Translations under genes and position numbers: made by a program | The notes under the pieces: generated by a model | Databases searched by the model: none | Seen by the model: the letters and a program-made list of their open reading frames with translations, nothing else | Told to the model about the DNA's origin: nothing | Assembly: GCA_019321725.1 (NCBI GenBank) | Contig: CM033111.1 | Span: 682,001 to 746,000 of the forward strand | DNA from: Paulownia fortunei | Taxonomy: Eukaryota > Streptophyta > Magnoliopsida > Lamiales > Paulowniaceae | DNA length: 64,000 nt | Direction of reading: 5' to 3' | Shown: positions 13,811-30,769 of the stretch, piece by piece | How the letters are laid out: each line of letters starts with the position of its first letter | Position numbering within the stretch: position 1 is the first letter of the stretch

Positions 13811-14097
13811 TTGGCGGTGCAGCGGCGGCGACACCACGCGGACTTCACGCGGCCGAGGTCTCTATCCACTTCATCTTCACCCATCACTCGCCAATGGAAA
13901 AACCTCTCTCCTTCTCCTTCGATTTTCACTTGCCATTTCTCTTTTTCCGCCCTTACCAGTAACAGCATATATAAGAAGAAAGAGTTCGTGAGCTTGAGAA
14001 AATACTGAACGACATCGGAGAGGATGATATACAAGTTATTCCAGCTCCCAAACGACTTGAATTCACCGATTACGAGGTCATCGCCACTGGTCGGTCT
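13811..14097 (+). pseudogene. Fragment of an iojap/RsfS-like (ribosomal silencing factor) gene
   Basis: The frame starting at 13981 reads RVRELEKILNDIGEDDIQVI, then PAPKRLEFTDYEVIATGRS, ending at 14097. The arrangement ELEKIL...DI.V...DY.VIATGRS is the hallmark start of the RsfS/iojap family (DUF143), which binds the large ribosomal subunit; plant copies are organellar. The upstream frame from 13811 is Ser/Arg-rich (SLSTSSSPITRQWK) and looks like an organelle targeting peptide, but it is out of frame with the conserved part. The conserved frame has a stop (TAA, 13972-13974) just upstream and no ATG. After GRS the family continues with a WHV-type segment. Here the sequence instead runs into a (CA)n/(GT)n repeat, and no later exon is visible before 14.9 kb. 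This is therefore a truncated, frameshifted remnant, assigned from motif memory. Confidence 0.65.
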
Positions 14098-14156
14098 CCA
14101 TGCATGTGCACAATCTCAAGCCTTACAAGGCAGCTTCGTTTTCTCGCACTCCCACC

Positions 14157-14196
14157 TCACACACACACACGCACGTGTGTGTGTGTGTGTGTGTGT
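14157..14196. repeat. (CA)n-(GT)n palindromic microsatellite
   Basis: A CA tract runs through GCAC into a GT tract, so the two halves are self-complementary and can fold into a hairpin. A second GT tract lies at about 14236-14254. The repeat starts about 60 bases after the iojap-like homology stops. Confidence 0.85.
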
Positions 14197-14197
14197 A

Positions 14198-14915
14198 CAT
14201 ATTCATGCCTTTGTGGTTTAAAGATTGGAATTTTGCGTGTGTGTGTGTGTGTGTGGACAACTGAGTCACCTGTGTCAGAAAAGAATGCAGTATCATAAAG
14301 ATTGTCTCGATGATTGTCGTCACGCTAATGCATAAAAATATCAGTTAATTTTATATGTAATGGTAATTAGTGATTGTTGTGATATTAATTAATTAGTATA
14401 ATGTAATAAAATATTGTAATATACAAAGTAATAAAACAACATATCTACTTAATATTATCAATTAAATTTTTTTAAATGAGATAAAGTATTACAGTTGGAC
14501 CAAATATAAGAAATAAAGAATAAAATCATATGTAACTTTCTCATAATTGTTCAATTTATTTAACCTAAAAGCATTGTAGAAGTGACCGTGTAAATATATT
14601 GAAAATTATATTTATGTATATCATTAAATATAATATCTAGAATATGGAGGATCTTGTAATGATGATAACTAACACTTGGACACATTTATTATCATACCAA
14701 ATAAATTCCCAACTCCCCCAACTGAACAAACCTTTGGACTCATCGCCCACACACTCACGACTGCCACTGCGGAAATTCCCAAGCTCACTACTACTTCCTT
14801 TTCCACCTTTCTACTATTACAAGCATTCATTTTCTTCGTCTTTTTTTCCTCGGTGGCGACTTTCAAATCTTCTCGATTACTTCTCCACTTCCAATTTTCC
14901 CCCACCGCACTGAAG
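14198..14915 (+). other. Upstream region of the 3-oxoacyl-ACP reductase gene
   Basis: AT-rich until about 14.66 kb, then a pyrimidine-rich stretch (about 14.69-14.91 kb) that looks like a plant 5'UTR. The coding frame of the reductase is open upstream to an in-frame ATG at 14676. Family length and N-terminal similarity favour the ATG at 14916. Confidence 0.5.
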
Positions 14916-18968
<4,053 letters not shown>

Positions 18969-19969
18969 GAGGCTTCTGTTAAACTATCCTGCATTTGCAA
19001 CCAACTCCACTTGCTTGTTTGCGCTTGTATCCAGTTTTGGCATAAGGTTGTTTTCAAATAATGTAGTGAAGGCAGAATTCATATGATGTATACCAAATTT
19101 CGAGTTCATCAAGACCCTTTGTAGCACTAATTGATATTTTTTAAGATCATATATACTTGGTACGAAAACGAACTGAACTGTGCATTGGAGGTAGGAAGAT
19201 CAATGAGAGCAATATTCCAATCTTTATCTTGTTCTTTTCCCCTATCAGAGAATCTCCCAGCAGCAAGTGTTTCTTGAAGTGCCTTGTGATTTTTGTTAAT
19301 GTGATGATTTCTCGATAATCAGACTTTTTTTGACCACTCTGCCCAGAAATTGGAAAACATTTGGAAAACATATAGAAATCAACAGATTCAGTAAGCTTGT
19401 AAAGCTTAAATATGTAAATGGCAGTAATCAACAAGTAGAAGTTTGCTGAAACAAATATGGAAAAAGCGGGTATCTTGTGGTGCGGTGCCTACATTCGATC
19501 CTTAACAGGAATGGAGCATGTCCAAGGCTTAAAGGAATTGCATTCAGAACATTGTCCACAGACTTTTTCATCAATGAAAATAAATTGCTAATATTATATC
19601 CACCAAGTGAAAATTAAAAACTATTAGCCATTATTCACAGTGAGTAGCTGCACAAAAAAATTCAAAAAAAAAAAAAAACAAAAAAAAAAAAAACCATAAA
19701 CTAGGTAACTACTACTACTGTTATTTCGGTTAATAAGAAGAAACTTAAACTACTGCTAGAAGTAATTGTTAATTAATATTGCTACTAGTACTACTTTGGT
19801 TAAGAGAAATCTAATCTAATCTAGGACTCGGAATCTCAGTACTAGATAATCAGAACTTGCAAGAATGCCAGGAAAAAATCGTCGGCACGACTGATTTCGT
19901 GCCTGATTTCTCTCTTTATTATCATTCTTTACAGAGACGTCTTGTCCTTGTTCTTGAACTAAGAAAATA
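18969..19969. other. Convergent 3' ends of KAR1 and the LHT transporter
   Basis: The two genes point at each other here. The left part should be the KAR1 3'UTR and the right part the LHT 3'UTR. Two A-rich runs lie near 19.66-19.69 kb. No separate gene is seen. Confidence 0.5.
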
Positions 19970-22295
19970 TCACTGGTAGAATTTGTAGGTCTTGGCTGAT
20001 AGAATGATGCTCCTTAGTCCTCCAATGGGTGCTAAAATCATCAATAAAACCCCAAGAACAATGAAGGTCTGAAATTCAAGAATTTAAACCAATTTCAGCA
20101 TGAATACCTCAGATAATGAAACCAATCATCTTAGTATTTTAAGAATTTATTTTAAAACTTACCCAATTGATCCACCAGGAGAAGCTAAACCTTTTGGGTT
20201 TTCGGACAATGAGCCAGATGATGCAAGGAAGCTGAAAAGAAAACAAAATTTTCAGTTTACTGTATAGGAAGATAACGGTGCGGATTTGATTTTTTCACTG
20301 CTAATTTCAAAATTGAATTATGGTGAGTGATTTTTTCAAAGCGCATATTGAAATTTTCATCTTGTAAAGAAAAACCAAATGTGGTCTTGAGTAGGTTTCT
20401 AGTTTACACAATAAAAAAGTTAACTATTAAAATTAAACTTAAGCATTTAAACTTAAATTTGATCTATTTGACCTTCCAAACGCCACCAAACAATATTACG
20501 CTACTATTTTTACTAAAATAGTAAATCAACAAAAATGATTTGGTACAATTGGATTTGGACATCTTTTCAAATTTCATGCTGAATCCTAGTTTAGTAACTT
20601 GAATGAATTATGATTTTTGGTAGTAACAAAGCATGACATAGGGGCAACGTAGGTTACACTTACATAGTATGTTGTTGGGGCCAAAGCAAATCCACCAAAG
20701 AATCCAAGTAAACCACCAAAGAAGGGGAATGTCATGCCAAGGAACATAGTTATTCCTACAATAATGGGTAAAAACAAATAAGCTTCCATCAAGAAACCAT
20801 ATTTCATCAACAAAAATCATAAAAAAATGAGACACCCGTGATTCTAAAGAAGAAAATAAAACTTAGGAAGTAAATTCTAACAGTGGGAAGCTCATCTTGA
20901 TCTTGTTAGAATTTTTTGAAGCCTTACCAACATATAAGGTACGAGTTGTGAAACGGAGGGCGAATGAAGGCTTATACTTCAGTTTCTTAACCAAGAATGA
21001 CTCCAGCATATCAAACACAGGCATGGCATATACCTACAAATACAACATTGAAATCAAACTTAGATCATATATCATGTTAAAACAAAACAAAATATGAGTA
21101 ACATTATAGGAATTGACCTAAAAAAAGGAAAAAAAAAAAAAAAAACTTATGGAGATAATAACCTGGTAGCTTCCAATGACGTGTATCAAGACAAACATGT
21201 TAGCAGCTGCAATGAGCCAGCTAGGTTTCTCGAGTGTGAGCAGAACATTGTCATCCACAGAGTTCCCAAATATGTAATAACCGATGAATGCAACAGGGAA
21301 ATAACAGATAGCTACAACAATGTAAGCAAATACAACTCCCTTCCACATAGGTTTCTTGGATGGTCTCTCAGGAGTCGAAGGGATCGTTGCCTGAATTTCC
21401 AACACCACATTGTGTCCAGCATAGGCAAAAGCTATATCTCCCATGGCATTAAAGAAGTTCAAAACGTTAGCCGATCTGCTTGCACCCCTCAGGCCATAGC
21501 TCACATCTGGTTGAGTTCCCTTTCCAAGTGAAGCTGTCCAAGCAATAGTAGAATAGCTGCCACAAAAAACAATGGAACTGTTAAAAAGCATCACAAGAAC
21601 AACCTTTTTTTTTTTTCTTCAATTTGTGAATCATGGCTACGTACGTTAGAGACATCACGGCTGCAGCAAGGGAGATAACAGAAATCGAGTTGAAGTTGGG
21701 GAGATGAGACAGCACAAAGTGCACAGAGGCGAAAATAAGGGTGAAATATGTGAGCCTTATTTCCTTGCAATCGGGACAAACGGTTTCGTGGAATTTCTTC
21801 AAGGATTTGCCCCCGGTGACCATGTAGATGATGCAAGTACTAACTTCCACGACAACCTGTTGAGGTACCACAATGTAAAGCCCAAGCTTGTCGCCAAACG
21901 CGTATTGGCCCAGCTCGTGGTACCTGTCGAACCTCTTTCCAGGAACCATCTCGTGCATTTCCACCATTTGCCAAAGTGTGTAGAGAGTGATGATCCATGA
22001 TAGTATCATAAGAGTCACACCAGGTCCCCTGAAGTAAAAACGCGGAGAGTTTTGAATTGAACAAGAAAATTTGAATGTTAAGACAACAAGTGGAGGAAAC
22101 AAACAACAAGAAATCGTACCATCCCATGTTTGACATGGCATATGGGAGGCTGAGGACACCAGCTCCGACCATGGCGGTGACGTTGTGGAAGGCTGAGTAC
22201 CACCATTTGGCTGTTCTGGAGGAAGTGATCGGAAGCCAATCGTCGATGGCCTTCTCCTCCGCCGTCTTCTCAGGTTGAGGTTGAACTTGAGCCAT
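19970..22295 (-). CDS. LHT2: Lysine/histidine-type amino-acid transporter, LHT2-like (7 exons)
   Basis: Proton-coupled amino-acid permease (AAAP family) of the plasma membrane that imports neutral, acidic and some basic amino acids. Exons in coding order: 22295-22120, 22028-21645, 21556-21163, 21033-20928, 20755-20664, 20231-20163 and 20068-19970. They total 1320 nt and 439 residues, close to the LHT norm. The N-terminus [20 protein letters not shown] leads into the first membrane segment ([20 protein letters not shown]). Later landmarks are [49 protein letters not shown] and [20 protein letters not shown]. About ten hydrophobic segments are visible. [10 protein letters not shown], rather than the LHT1-type GLPYAMS, and the position next to KAR1 favour LHT2, although LHT1 cannot be excluded. 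The gene is complete with GT-AG introns. Confidence 0.95.
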
Positions 22296-24123
22296 TTTTC
22301 AGTACTTTCTACAGGGATATAAAAACATGCACCAATCAAATCAAACTATAGAGAGAGTTTCGATGTTTCTTGAATGGAGACAACAATTTTCTTGTTGCTA
22401 TATCAATTGAAGTTCATTCCAAGAACCATTCCTGGAGCTTAGGAAGTTAAAAAAATAAATAAATAATTCTTTTTCTTTGAAAATTTGTGTAAAAATATAG
22501 TCCACATTCAATCTAACCATATTTTCAGTTTATCAGGAGTACTGTTACATGGTACCATGTGAATAATTTCGTACATCAAATATAAATTATTTGACTTGGT
22601 CTAATTGAAGTACTTAATTTGGGATAATATTTTTCCGGGGAAGTTGTTAGATGTCAAATATTTTCCATCATCAATTGGAATCCCGAATACATTGGACATT
22701 TAGAGAAGATAATCCCCAACAATAATAACTTACCTAAGTAGATCTAGAAACCCGATTTTACCTATTCAAAAGCAATAATGCATAGTTAAGATAAAACCCA
22801 TGCTTCACATGCAATTACAACCACAAAAGCAAGTAGTATATATTTTTTTTATCCAATACTAGCTAAAAAAAGATTATTATTGTCTTTCAAACATAATTTT
22901 TTTTCTTATTTTTGTTCAAAATAAAGAATCAAAAAGACGAATATCATTAATAAAATAACGCATACACTTGTCACAAAAATAAAATAAAATTACACTAGAA
23001 AAAATATATAAAACGAACTACTCATCTCAAAACTCCAATTTTTGTTTTTTAAAAGATAAATCTGCATAATGGGCATTAATTTGAAGTGGGTCAACTAAAA
23101 TACTAAATTACGATTTGATATTGATATATCTACTCACTCATGCATAAAACACCAAATTAAAATCGTAAATCTCAACTGATTTCTATCAACGTCTAGCCCC
23201 TCAATCTATACCAGATTATTAGATAGCCATACTTATTTCTTTCTCCCCTTTAATCCACCAAATCTTCCTCAAAAAAATTCTGAAAATTCATCAACAATTA
23301 ATCACCCATATGCTAATCACCAAACATAGTCACTGTTTATTTTATTTTTCCTTCTAACATGTTAAATGTCATCTGCCTACGCACGAGACGACTAGATACA
23401 ACATCAAACATAAATAACCAAAGCATTCCAAGAATAATTTTCTTTGTACCTCAATAATAACAATAATTCAAACAGGTTGCTCCTTCGCCTGCTAAACTCT
23501 GCAAAGGAAAACAAAATATGTTGCTCGTTCGCCTGCTAAACTCTCAAGGAAAAGAATATCTGTTGCTCGTTTGTCTATCTTAGGGCCTGTTGTTTTATAC
23601 ACACATATATATAGAGGTATGGTGAAAATAAGTCCTTATCGGTTTTGGATAAATTGTCGGACTTCTAATATACTTGAACAACTGATATCTCAGAGTCCTA
23701 ACGTGACAATAACTTGTACAATTTAACGTAGTCAAGGTAATTAAAGAATACTATTTAATTATGAGCTCGTTTTTCTTTAGAAATCTCTAACCACCTCTGC
23801 TATCTAAAACTTTTAATGACTCAAATATTCTTGCTGGGATCTTTATTATTGGGGAGCGTGTGACCAAGAAATTTGAATAACTTTGTACTTTTCAATAAAT
23901 AACAACGAACAAGGACAACAAATATCCAAAGGGATGAGATTTAAACTTTGTAATCAGTCCAATAAATTAGGATACAAACACGACTCCTGGAATAATTGAA
24001 ACCCATATGGGATACAAAAACTGTAATTGTTGTGTTATAGTATTATACTGGACTTGGGGTCTCAAGTTTCAGGTCTCAGAATTACATGAGATTAACTCAT
24101 TACACAACTAAACTTTGTTGATT
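22296..24123. other. Upstream region of the LHT gene and 3' flank of the ankyrin gene
   Basis: No coding signal. The LHT promoter and perhaps a leader exon lie here. A tandem repeat at 23.5 kb is listed separately. The right edge, about 23.9-24.12 kb, should be the 3'UTR of the ankyrin gene. Confidence 0.45.
23476..23577. repeat. Imperfect tandem repeat, about 43-bp unit, 2.4 copies
   Basis: The motif GTTGCTCnTTCGCCTGCTAA recurs at 23476 and 23520, and a shortened, diverged copy starts at 23562. It lies about 1.2 kb upstream of the LHT start codon, where a promoter or leader exon is expected. Confidence 0.8.
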
Positions 24124-26685
24124 CTAACAATTTTTAATCGAGTTCTCGACTGCTAGGCCTTGAGCACCAAAACAGAAGTGGTTGTTCATCAACCTCAAGT
24201 TGAAAGAAGCCTGCTTACGCGTCATTTTAATTCTTTCTAGATTGGGAGATTGATTTGAGCTGGAGGGTCCTGCACTCACACTGTTGTCAAGATTTGTACT
24301 CTTTCTTTTATCAGTGGATATGGGGGACGACCAGGAAGACTCAGAAAAGGCACTGGAAGGGGATCCAAGGTTCGATTTTGGCAGCACTTGTTGCACACTG
24401 TGTGTTAAACCTGGGGAAAATTTCTTCTTGGTAGCTGGACTTGGAAGATTACCCTGTAAAGACAGTATTCTTTTGTTGCTAGGGAGGGAGGTTAGTCTTG
24501 AAAATTGGTGTCTGAGTGGAACCGGACTGTTTTTAGAACTTGAACACATTCTATATGATTCGACAGAATAGTTATCTTCCAAGTTGGATGCATCTGGGCT
24601 TCTCTCTTTCTTGCCTGGCCAACGAAGAAGAATCTTGAGACGCCGGGTAGCACTATTCATAGAACTGAACTTCTTGTAACTGGATGAGTTAGATTCAGCT
24701 GTTGAACTTGTGGCTTCAATTTCACCAGAGTAACCATACTCTGTGCTTGTGAAATCGCAACTGGAACGACATGTATCTTCAATTCCAGTGTATAAAAATA
24801 TTTCTGCATCAGGGATTCTGAAAGAAGTTCCTGGACTACCTTCAATCCCATGCATTCTCAGATGGGAAACAAGAGCATTCCTTGTTCTTCTTTCTTGACA
24901 ATTGGTAGTTCCACCAGCTGAAATCAGCCGCTTAATTAAAATCTCAGAAGAGGCTGATCGTGGTCGTTGCTTGAGGAGATCTAGGGGGGTATTTCCTTCA
25001 CCATCACGAACATTTAAATCCATACAACGAACTGACATGAACAGCTCCATGATATCAGATTGAATGTTCTCAATTACAGCCATGTGAAGAGCAGTTCTGC
25101 CATCATTGTTTTTGACATTGATAATATCTTCAATATTTATAAGCTTCCCACCAACCAATTGCTTCATGAGCTCTATCTGTCGGTCCAGTCTTCTGAAACT
25201 TGGGGTACGAAAACCAGCAACTGCCATGTGAAGAAAAGTATCTCCATAATTGTTTGTTAATGACGCAGAAGAAGGAGATGCAGATATAAGAACCTCCATG
25301 ACAGCTAGGTGGCCCCGGTATGCTGCCACATTTAAGGCTGTGTTACCTCGATTGTCCACGGAACCGATGATGTCATAAGATGATATTAATTTTTTAACTA
25401 CCTGAATTTTGGTGAAAAAAAAGTATTAAATTCAATACCAGAAGTAAACCTAATACAGATGCAAAAGAGATTGAAATAGATCTCATCATGGATAAGAAGG
25501 AAATCTGATATTTTACAGCTGCAGCACAAACAAAGATGCACTCTAGCAAAAGCAGTTGAAGCGCTTGAACCATTGATAGCAATTAAACAGCAAGGAGAAA
25601 ATGGACTCTCCATTCTCTAACCAGACATATAATCCTTATTTGGTCTATCCACATCCAGCAAATAGAAAGTTAAAGCTAACATTGCAGTCTTTGTGTCCTA
25701 TGCGATCCATGTTTATGAAATTACATGGAACTATCAGCGGAAATGCAGGTTAAGTATCATAGTTCCTGCCTACTTGAATTCAATTTCCAAGAAACACGAA
25801 CAATTTCCAAATTCATTCTTGGATCCACTACTGTGTGGGGCAGGGGATTTCAAGTACTTAAAAAGATGCACAAAAAGAATGGCAAAGATAAAAAAATGAA
25901 AATGCACATCTGATAAGCATATAGCAGAAGTACTGCAAAATCAGAAAGGGAGCAAGAACATTTTTTCATCACGAAGGAAAAAGAAAACTAAAACTCACCT
26001 CAACCTGCCCTCTGCCAGAGGCTGTATGCAGTACTGTGGATCCCTGAGCATCCCTGTAAGCCAAAACATCAGAGCCATCCCCCAAAAGCTCTCTCACCAT
26101 CTCCATATTGCCGCCTCTCGCCGCGGCGTGAACCGCCCTATTCATTATTTCCCACCTGAAAACCGAGGAAATCTCCTTTTGCTGCCCCTTTGGAGACACA
26201 GAATAATCAAACAGCAGCCTGAAAACCTCACAACTCTTGCTCCTAGCCGCGGCATAGAATATATCGGTAACCCCATATTCCCCTTCTCCAAATACCAAAA
26301 GGGGGTCCCTATCCAGCAATTCCTTCACAAATATCATATCCCCTGCTGAGGCAGCAGTGTACAAAAGCCAACCACCATAGCCAGCCCTGATCAAAGAATT
26401 ATACCCTTTCTTTGTTTCACAATCTTGGAGGAGCTTTTGTGCCACATGGGACCGGCATTTGGCTACACCATTAAACTTCACCTCCTCATCATCCCACACG
26501 GTTTCGAGCCGTCGAATTCTAGGAAGAGATGTTAGTTTGATGAGAAGATTGGTGTCTATGTGAAGCAGCTCTCTCACTAAATCATAATGCCCATTTGCAG
26601 CTGCCCAATCAATAGGAGAAGCAAACCACCATTGGTCTCCAGTGCTTTCCCATCTCAAAGGGAAGTATGTGGGAGGCATTGACAC
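24124..26685 (-). CDS. Ankyrin-repeat protein (two exons)
   Basis: Exons 26685-25999 and 25401-24124, joined in phase 0 within VEVVKKLIS, give 654 residues. Eight to nine ankyrin repeats fill roughly residues 20-370: SPIDWAAANGHYDLVRELL, GWLLYTAASAGDMIFVKELL, NRAVHAAARGGNMEMVRELL, GSTVLHTASGRGQVE, GNTALNVAAYRGHLAVMEVL, GRTALHMAV and GNTPLDLLKQRP. The remaining ~280 residues are Ser-rich and probably disordered, with a basic stretch (RRLKILLRWPGKKE) and a conserved tail (RLMNNHFCFGAQGL). No membrane segments of the ACD6/PGG type are present, so it is probably a soluble scaffold or interaction protein. Two Met codons three residues apart compete as start. Relatives begin MPPTYFPLRWESTGD, which points to the second one (26679). 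The precise function is unknown. Confidence 0.92.
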
Positions 26686-27167
26686 AATTAAGGTAAAAAC
26701 AGAGGATTAGTCTCTATTCAGCAAAATTTGCTGCAAAAATCAAAGCCCTTCTTACAAGAAACACTAAGCATATCCACATTGAGTCTTTTTGTAAGAAAAC
26801 AATCCGGTGACTAAAAGAAAGTGCATAGAAAATGATTGTTTATGGTGGGATCAGCCAAAACCCCTCAAAAAGTGAGCAATAATTAGAAATTAAATGCACA
26901 AAAAGTGAGGAACTATGGGATCAAGATTTGGAAGAGTCCAATAGAAAGGTCTTTTAAGAAGCTAAACCCCACAGAAAACAGACAAACACATGAAGAAATG
27001 AGACTTCTGCAAATGAGCAAGTGAAGAGAAGAGAGAAAACAGACAGGCACCGCTAATTGTGGAAGAACATGTGATTTATGAAGAACTTTTGTTCAAGTGA
27101 TGACTATTTGCAGATGACAATAAAAGGAAAAACCACAAACACGTATGGTGATTTTTCTTGGTTTTCT

Positions 27168-27207
27168 CCCCCCCCCCCCCCCCCCCCCTCTCTCTCTCTC
27201 TCTCTCT
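27168..27207. repeat. C21 homopolymer followed by (TC)n
   Basis: Twenty-one C then about nine TC units. It lies 0.5 kb upstream of the ankyrin gene start, so its sense strand reads (GA)n then poly-G. GAGA-type tracts are common in plant leaders and promoters. Confidence 0.9.
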
Positions 27208-27532
27208 GGTGCGGCAACCGAAAATAACTACTCCAGACTATTAGTCTCAAAAATTCCCTCGGATTTTCAAGAACCCCCCGGGTGACAGAGAGAGAAATTA
27301 GCAGTACAACGTTTGTGGTGGCATGTACTGTACTATTAAAGTTTTCACAAGTTCTAGACCACTTTAATTTAATGCTCTTATTGTTACACACGCGAGAGAG
27401 AAAGTGTGAATTATTCAGCTTTTTTCTTTCTCGGGTACCAGAAGTGGTCCAGAACAAATTTTCCATGCCATGACTCGGTGCATTCTGTGAAGAATAATGT
27501 TGTAAACAGACATGTTTTTTTATATAAATCAA

Positions 27533-27608
27533 TATGTATATATAAACATATATAAAAAATATATGTTTATATATACATATATTTTTTATATGTATATATA
27601 AACATATA
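27533..27608. repeat. Perfect 20-bp inverted repeat with a third direct copy
   Basis: The arm TATGTATATATAAACATATA at 27533-27552 has its exact reverse complement at about 27560-27579, separated by only a few bases. The same arm recurs in direct orientation at 27589-27608. The region can extrude as a cruciform. Confidence 0.85.
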
Positions 27609-30600
27609 AAAAATAAATGTTCTTGAGCCGGAATTTGCCTTTTGTTGACTCCACGATTAAAAAATAAAAAATAAAAAATAAAAAAGGAATTTTATTGAAA
27701 CAATATAGTTATGTAACTGAGTGATGGAGAGTAAGGATAAAATACATGTGAAAATATATCGGACATGGTGTGAGAGAAACAATTCAATAATAGCAATAAT
27801 TTATAGCATAGAATTCACCGACAGCTTTTCTGAAATATTTTATTTGTCAAGCATGGAACCATTCTCCTCGTCCTTTCGTGTTCAGCTATACTTTGTAATT
27901 ATATCAAAGGAGTGAGTGTAAAGTAAAGAACCTTGATCGCAATTGCTTATTCTAAAAAAATTATAATCATATCAAGAAATGTCAATCATTTTTATCTATG
28001 GAATTTTCATCTTTTATTTAAAATTGACAACTTGAATGTAGTATTAATGGACGATTCTACCCCAAGAGAGTGTGATGTTTTTCCCAGCTCCCATACAATT
28101 AATCCTTTATAAAAATAAATAAATACTTTGGACCAAGGGCACGAATAGGAAACGAAAAATAAAAAGAAAGAAAAAATGGGAAAATTAGTATTTATTATTC
28201 CACATTAAATAAGTGAACTCATCTCACAATTTGAACTTTGATTTTCTATTACAATATTATTTGTATTTTATATCGTATATTACACATGAATGTTACGTGT
28301 ATAATTTTTTTTAAATATATATTTAAAATTAATTATATACACCTTAAAAGTAATTATAATTCAATGCTGGCAATCGGCAAATACTGGTAATGGAAACAAA
28401 TGAATAAAGAGGCTAACAAAATGATTTATACAGTGTTTGGATTTTGGAAGCTAATTATTTGGCCTGAGAATCCCATAAAATTGTAACTGAATAATCCATA
28501 AATCTTTCAACAGCATCGGCCCAGAAAAACTCGTCGCCAAACATTCCACACGAAGTTGATAGTTCGGCTTAGCCCTTGGATTTTCTGCATGATCCTGATT
28601 GATGCTACTTTACTTTGTCCCTGCTTTCTTTCCGTTTTTTTTTTCTTTTTTTTCTTTTTGACTTCTCTAATGAAAATTCCATCATACAAACAAGTATTCT
28701 GAACTTGTGATCAGAATCTTAGTATGATTGAGTTGTGGATAAATAGCATTTGTTCAACTATCACAACTCTAATATCAAGAAATCTAACTTCATTTAGAAG
28801 CTGAGTAAATTGAAAATTCGATATGTACAAAAATTCGGTTTGAATATTCAATTTTTTTTTTTATTAAAATTCGATGATTTTTTATTTTGGTTTATCTAAT
28901 GTAACAAATATAGAATTATTATTTTTAAATATTTTTATATTATATTATATATTTATATATTATTTATTGTTTACTTACCAAAATTAAAAAATAATAATTT
29001 AAAACTACAATTATGAGTGTAATATTTAAAAATTTTACCTTTTAATTTTTTTTTTACAATTCAATTTACCCAATTATCTAATCAAAATACCAAAAAAAGA
29101 TCAATTATAAATAAATTAAATCAATTATTTCGGTTCGATATTCAATTATGATATTTTGGCATATAAAATCTTCAATTTACCAAATTTTTTATTCGGTTCG
29201 ATTTTACAGATTAAAGGCACTAAGTTCAAGTCTTACTAATGCGCAAAATATTTCAATTTTTGTACACGATTTCACCTCAAGTTTCTTCCCTCTTAAAAAA
29301 AGAAAGAAAATTAAAAAAAAAAAGAAATAAAAGAAAATGTGATTAGAAGAGTGAAAAAATGTAAGGCCAACAAAATGAAATTTGGTGTTAAGGATTAAAT
29401 ATTTTTTGTAGCACAATGATTAAAGCACTGAGAATGAAGAGAGACCAGGGCAGGTTTGCACATGGCTGGCTCTTCATGCCCAGCCAGAGGGTATGGGTGG
29501 TGGAGACTTGATGAGGAATCCCAAGACTTGTTTTAATAAGTTTTTCTTTGGTTTTATTTGTTTGTTTGGATCATGAAAAGTGATTCTCTCTCCTCCAATT
29601 TCAGTCAACATTGTACAAAGTCATGTGGAAGATGAAGAAAACCTTAATAAAGTCACAGAATTGAACAATCAGATCTAACTTTGAAAACAAGCATTAGCCA
29701 TTGAGAAACTTGTTGTGCATCTACTGTACCTTGGCCACACCAAATTAGCTTTGAAACTTAGTTCTTTTACTGTCTTTCTCCAGACCCTTACCACTACTGG
29801 GTTCAGATGTTTACTCAAACCCACCTGACTGGGTTGGGTCTGATACTTTAGTGTACTTCTAGTGTGCTGAAGAAAGAAAAAAGCATAAATGATTACAATC
29901 TTGATTCTCCTTTTTTCTAATCTAAGTTTTGCATGAAAAATTGGAGAAAAAAGTATAATAGAGGAACAGAAAGTGTAATTTTTCTTCAAACTGATCACCA
30001 GCACCAAGATCCACTGTTGAATCCTTTCCATCTCTGCCACCTTCAGTACTCCAGTTCCTAACCAGACCTCTACTTCACTATCATGTAAATCAGAAGACAC
30101 CCCACAAAATCACATGACCATCAAACCAACAATTATATGGCATGGGAAAGAGTGATGAAGACAACGTGATGAGTTTTGATGTGCCGTGAAATCAACATAT
30201 CAAGAAATATAAAATGAAACCACAAATCTTGACCCGATTGGTGTACGAGCAGTATTGGTTTCCTAGCATAGCGATATTGGTTCCACCTGCAAAGCGGTGG
30301 AGAGGCCCAACATAGAGACTCCAAACCTTAAGTCGGTCAACAATTTACTCTCTTGACAATGTAGACTGAGCCCAGCATTGTGATTTGTTGAAATTATACT
30401 ACAATCTCAAATCTCACACCGCATTCTCTTATTAATTTACTGCATTACTTTCCTGAAGGATCATCAATAGAACGAACTTTGTAAGATGTGTACTCCCCAG
30501 GTCTTTATCTGACTTTAAAACTTCTGGATGAGGCTTTCTGTACGGTCATCACTGTATGTAAATATGGTTCACATTAAACTGCATTCTATTACATCCACGT

Positions 30601-30769
30601 TTAAGGACAACGAAGCCAATTAAGTTTTGCATGCAGCAAGTGGCAAGTTTCGTTATGCTCGTATCCAAGATGGACAAAACATACGTAAACGGGGGAGATA
30701 CAAGTTAGAATTATTCCCATTATATCTGAATTCAAAATTAAGTAAATTTCTCAAAAATCTGAAAATTGA

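Noticed and set aside
14676..14915. N-terminal extension of KAR1 from an upstream in-frame ATG
   Set aside because: The family starts at MAVA-type N-termini followed by a transit peptide, and the stretch upstream is pyrimidine-rich leader-like sequence.
27104..27532. 142-codon minus-strand open frame
   Set aside because: It spans the C21/(TC)n tract, so it is an artefact of low-complexity sequence (Arg-Glu and Gly runs).
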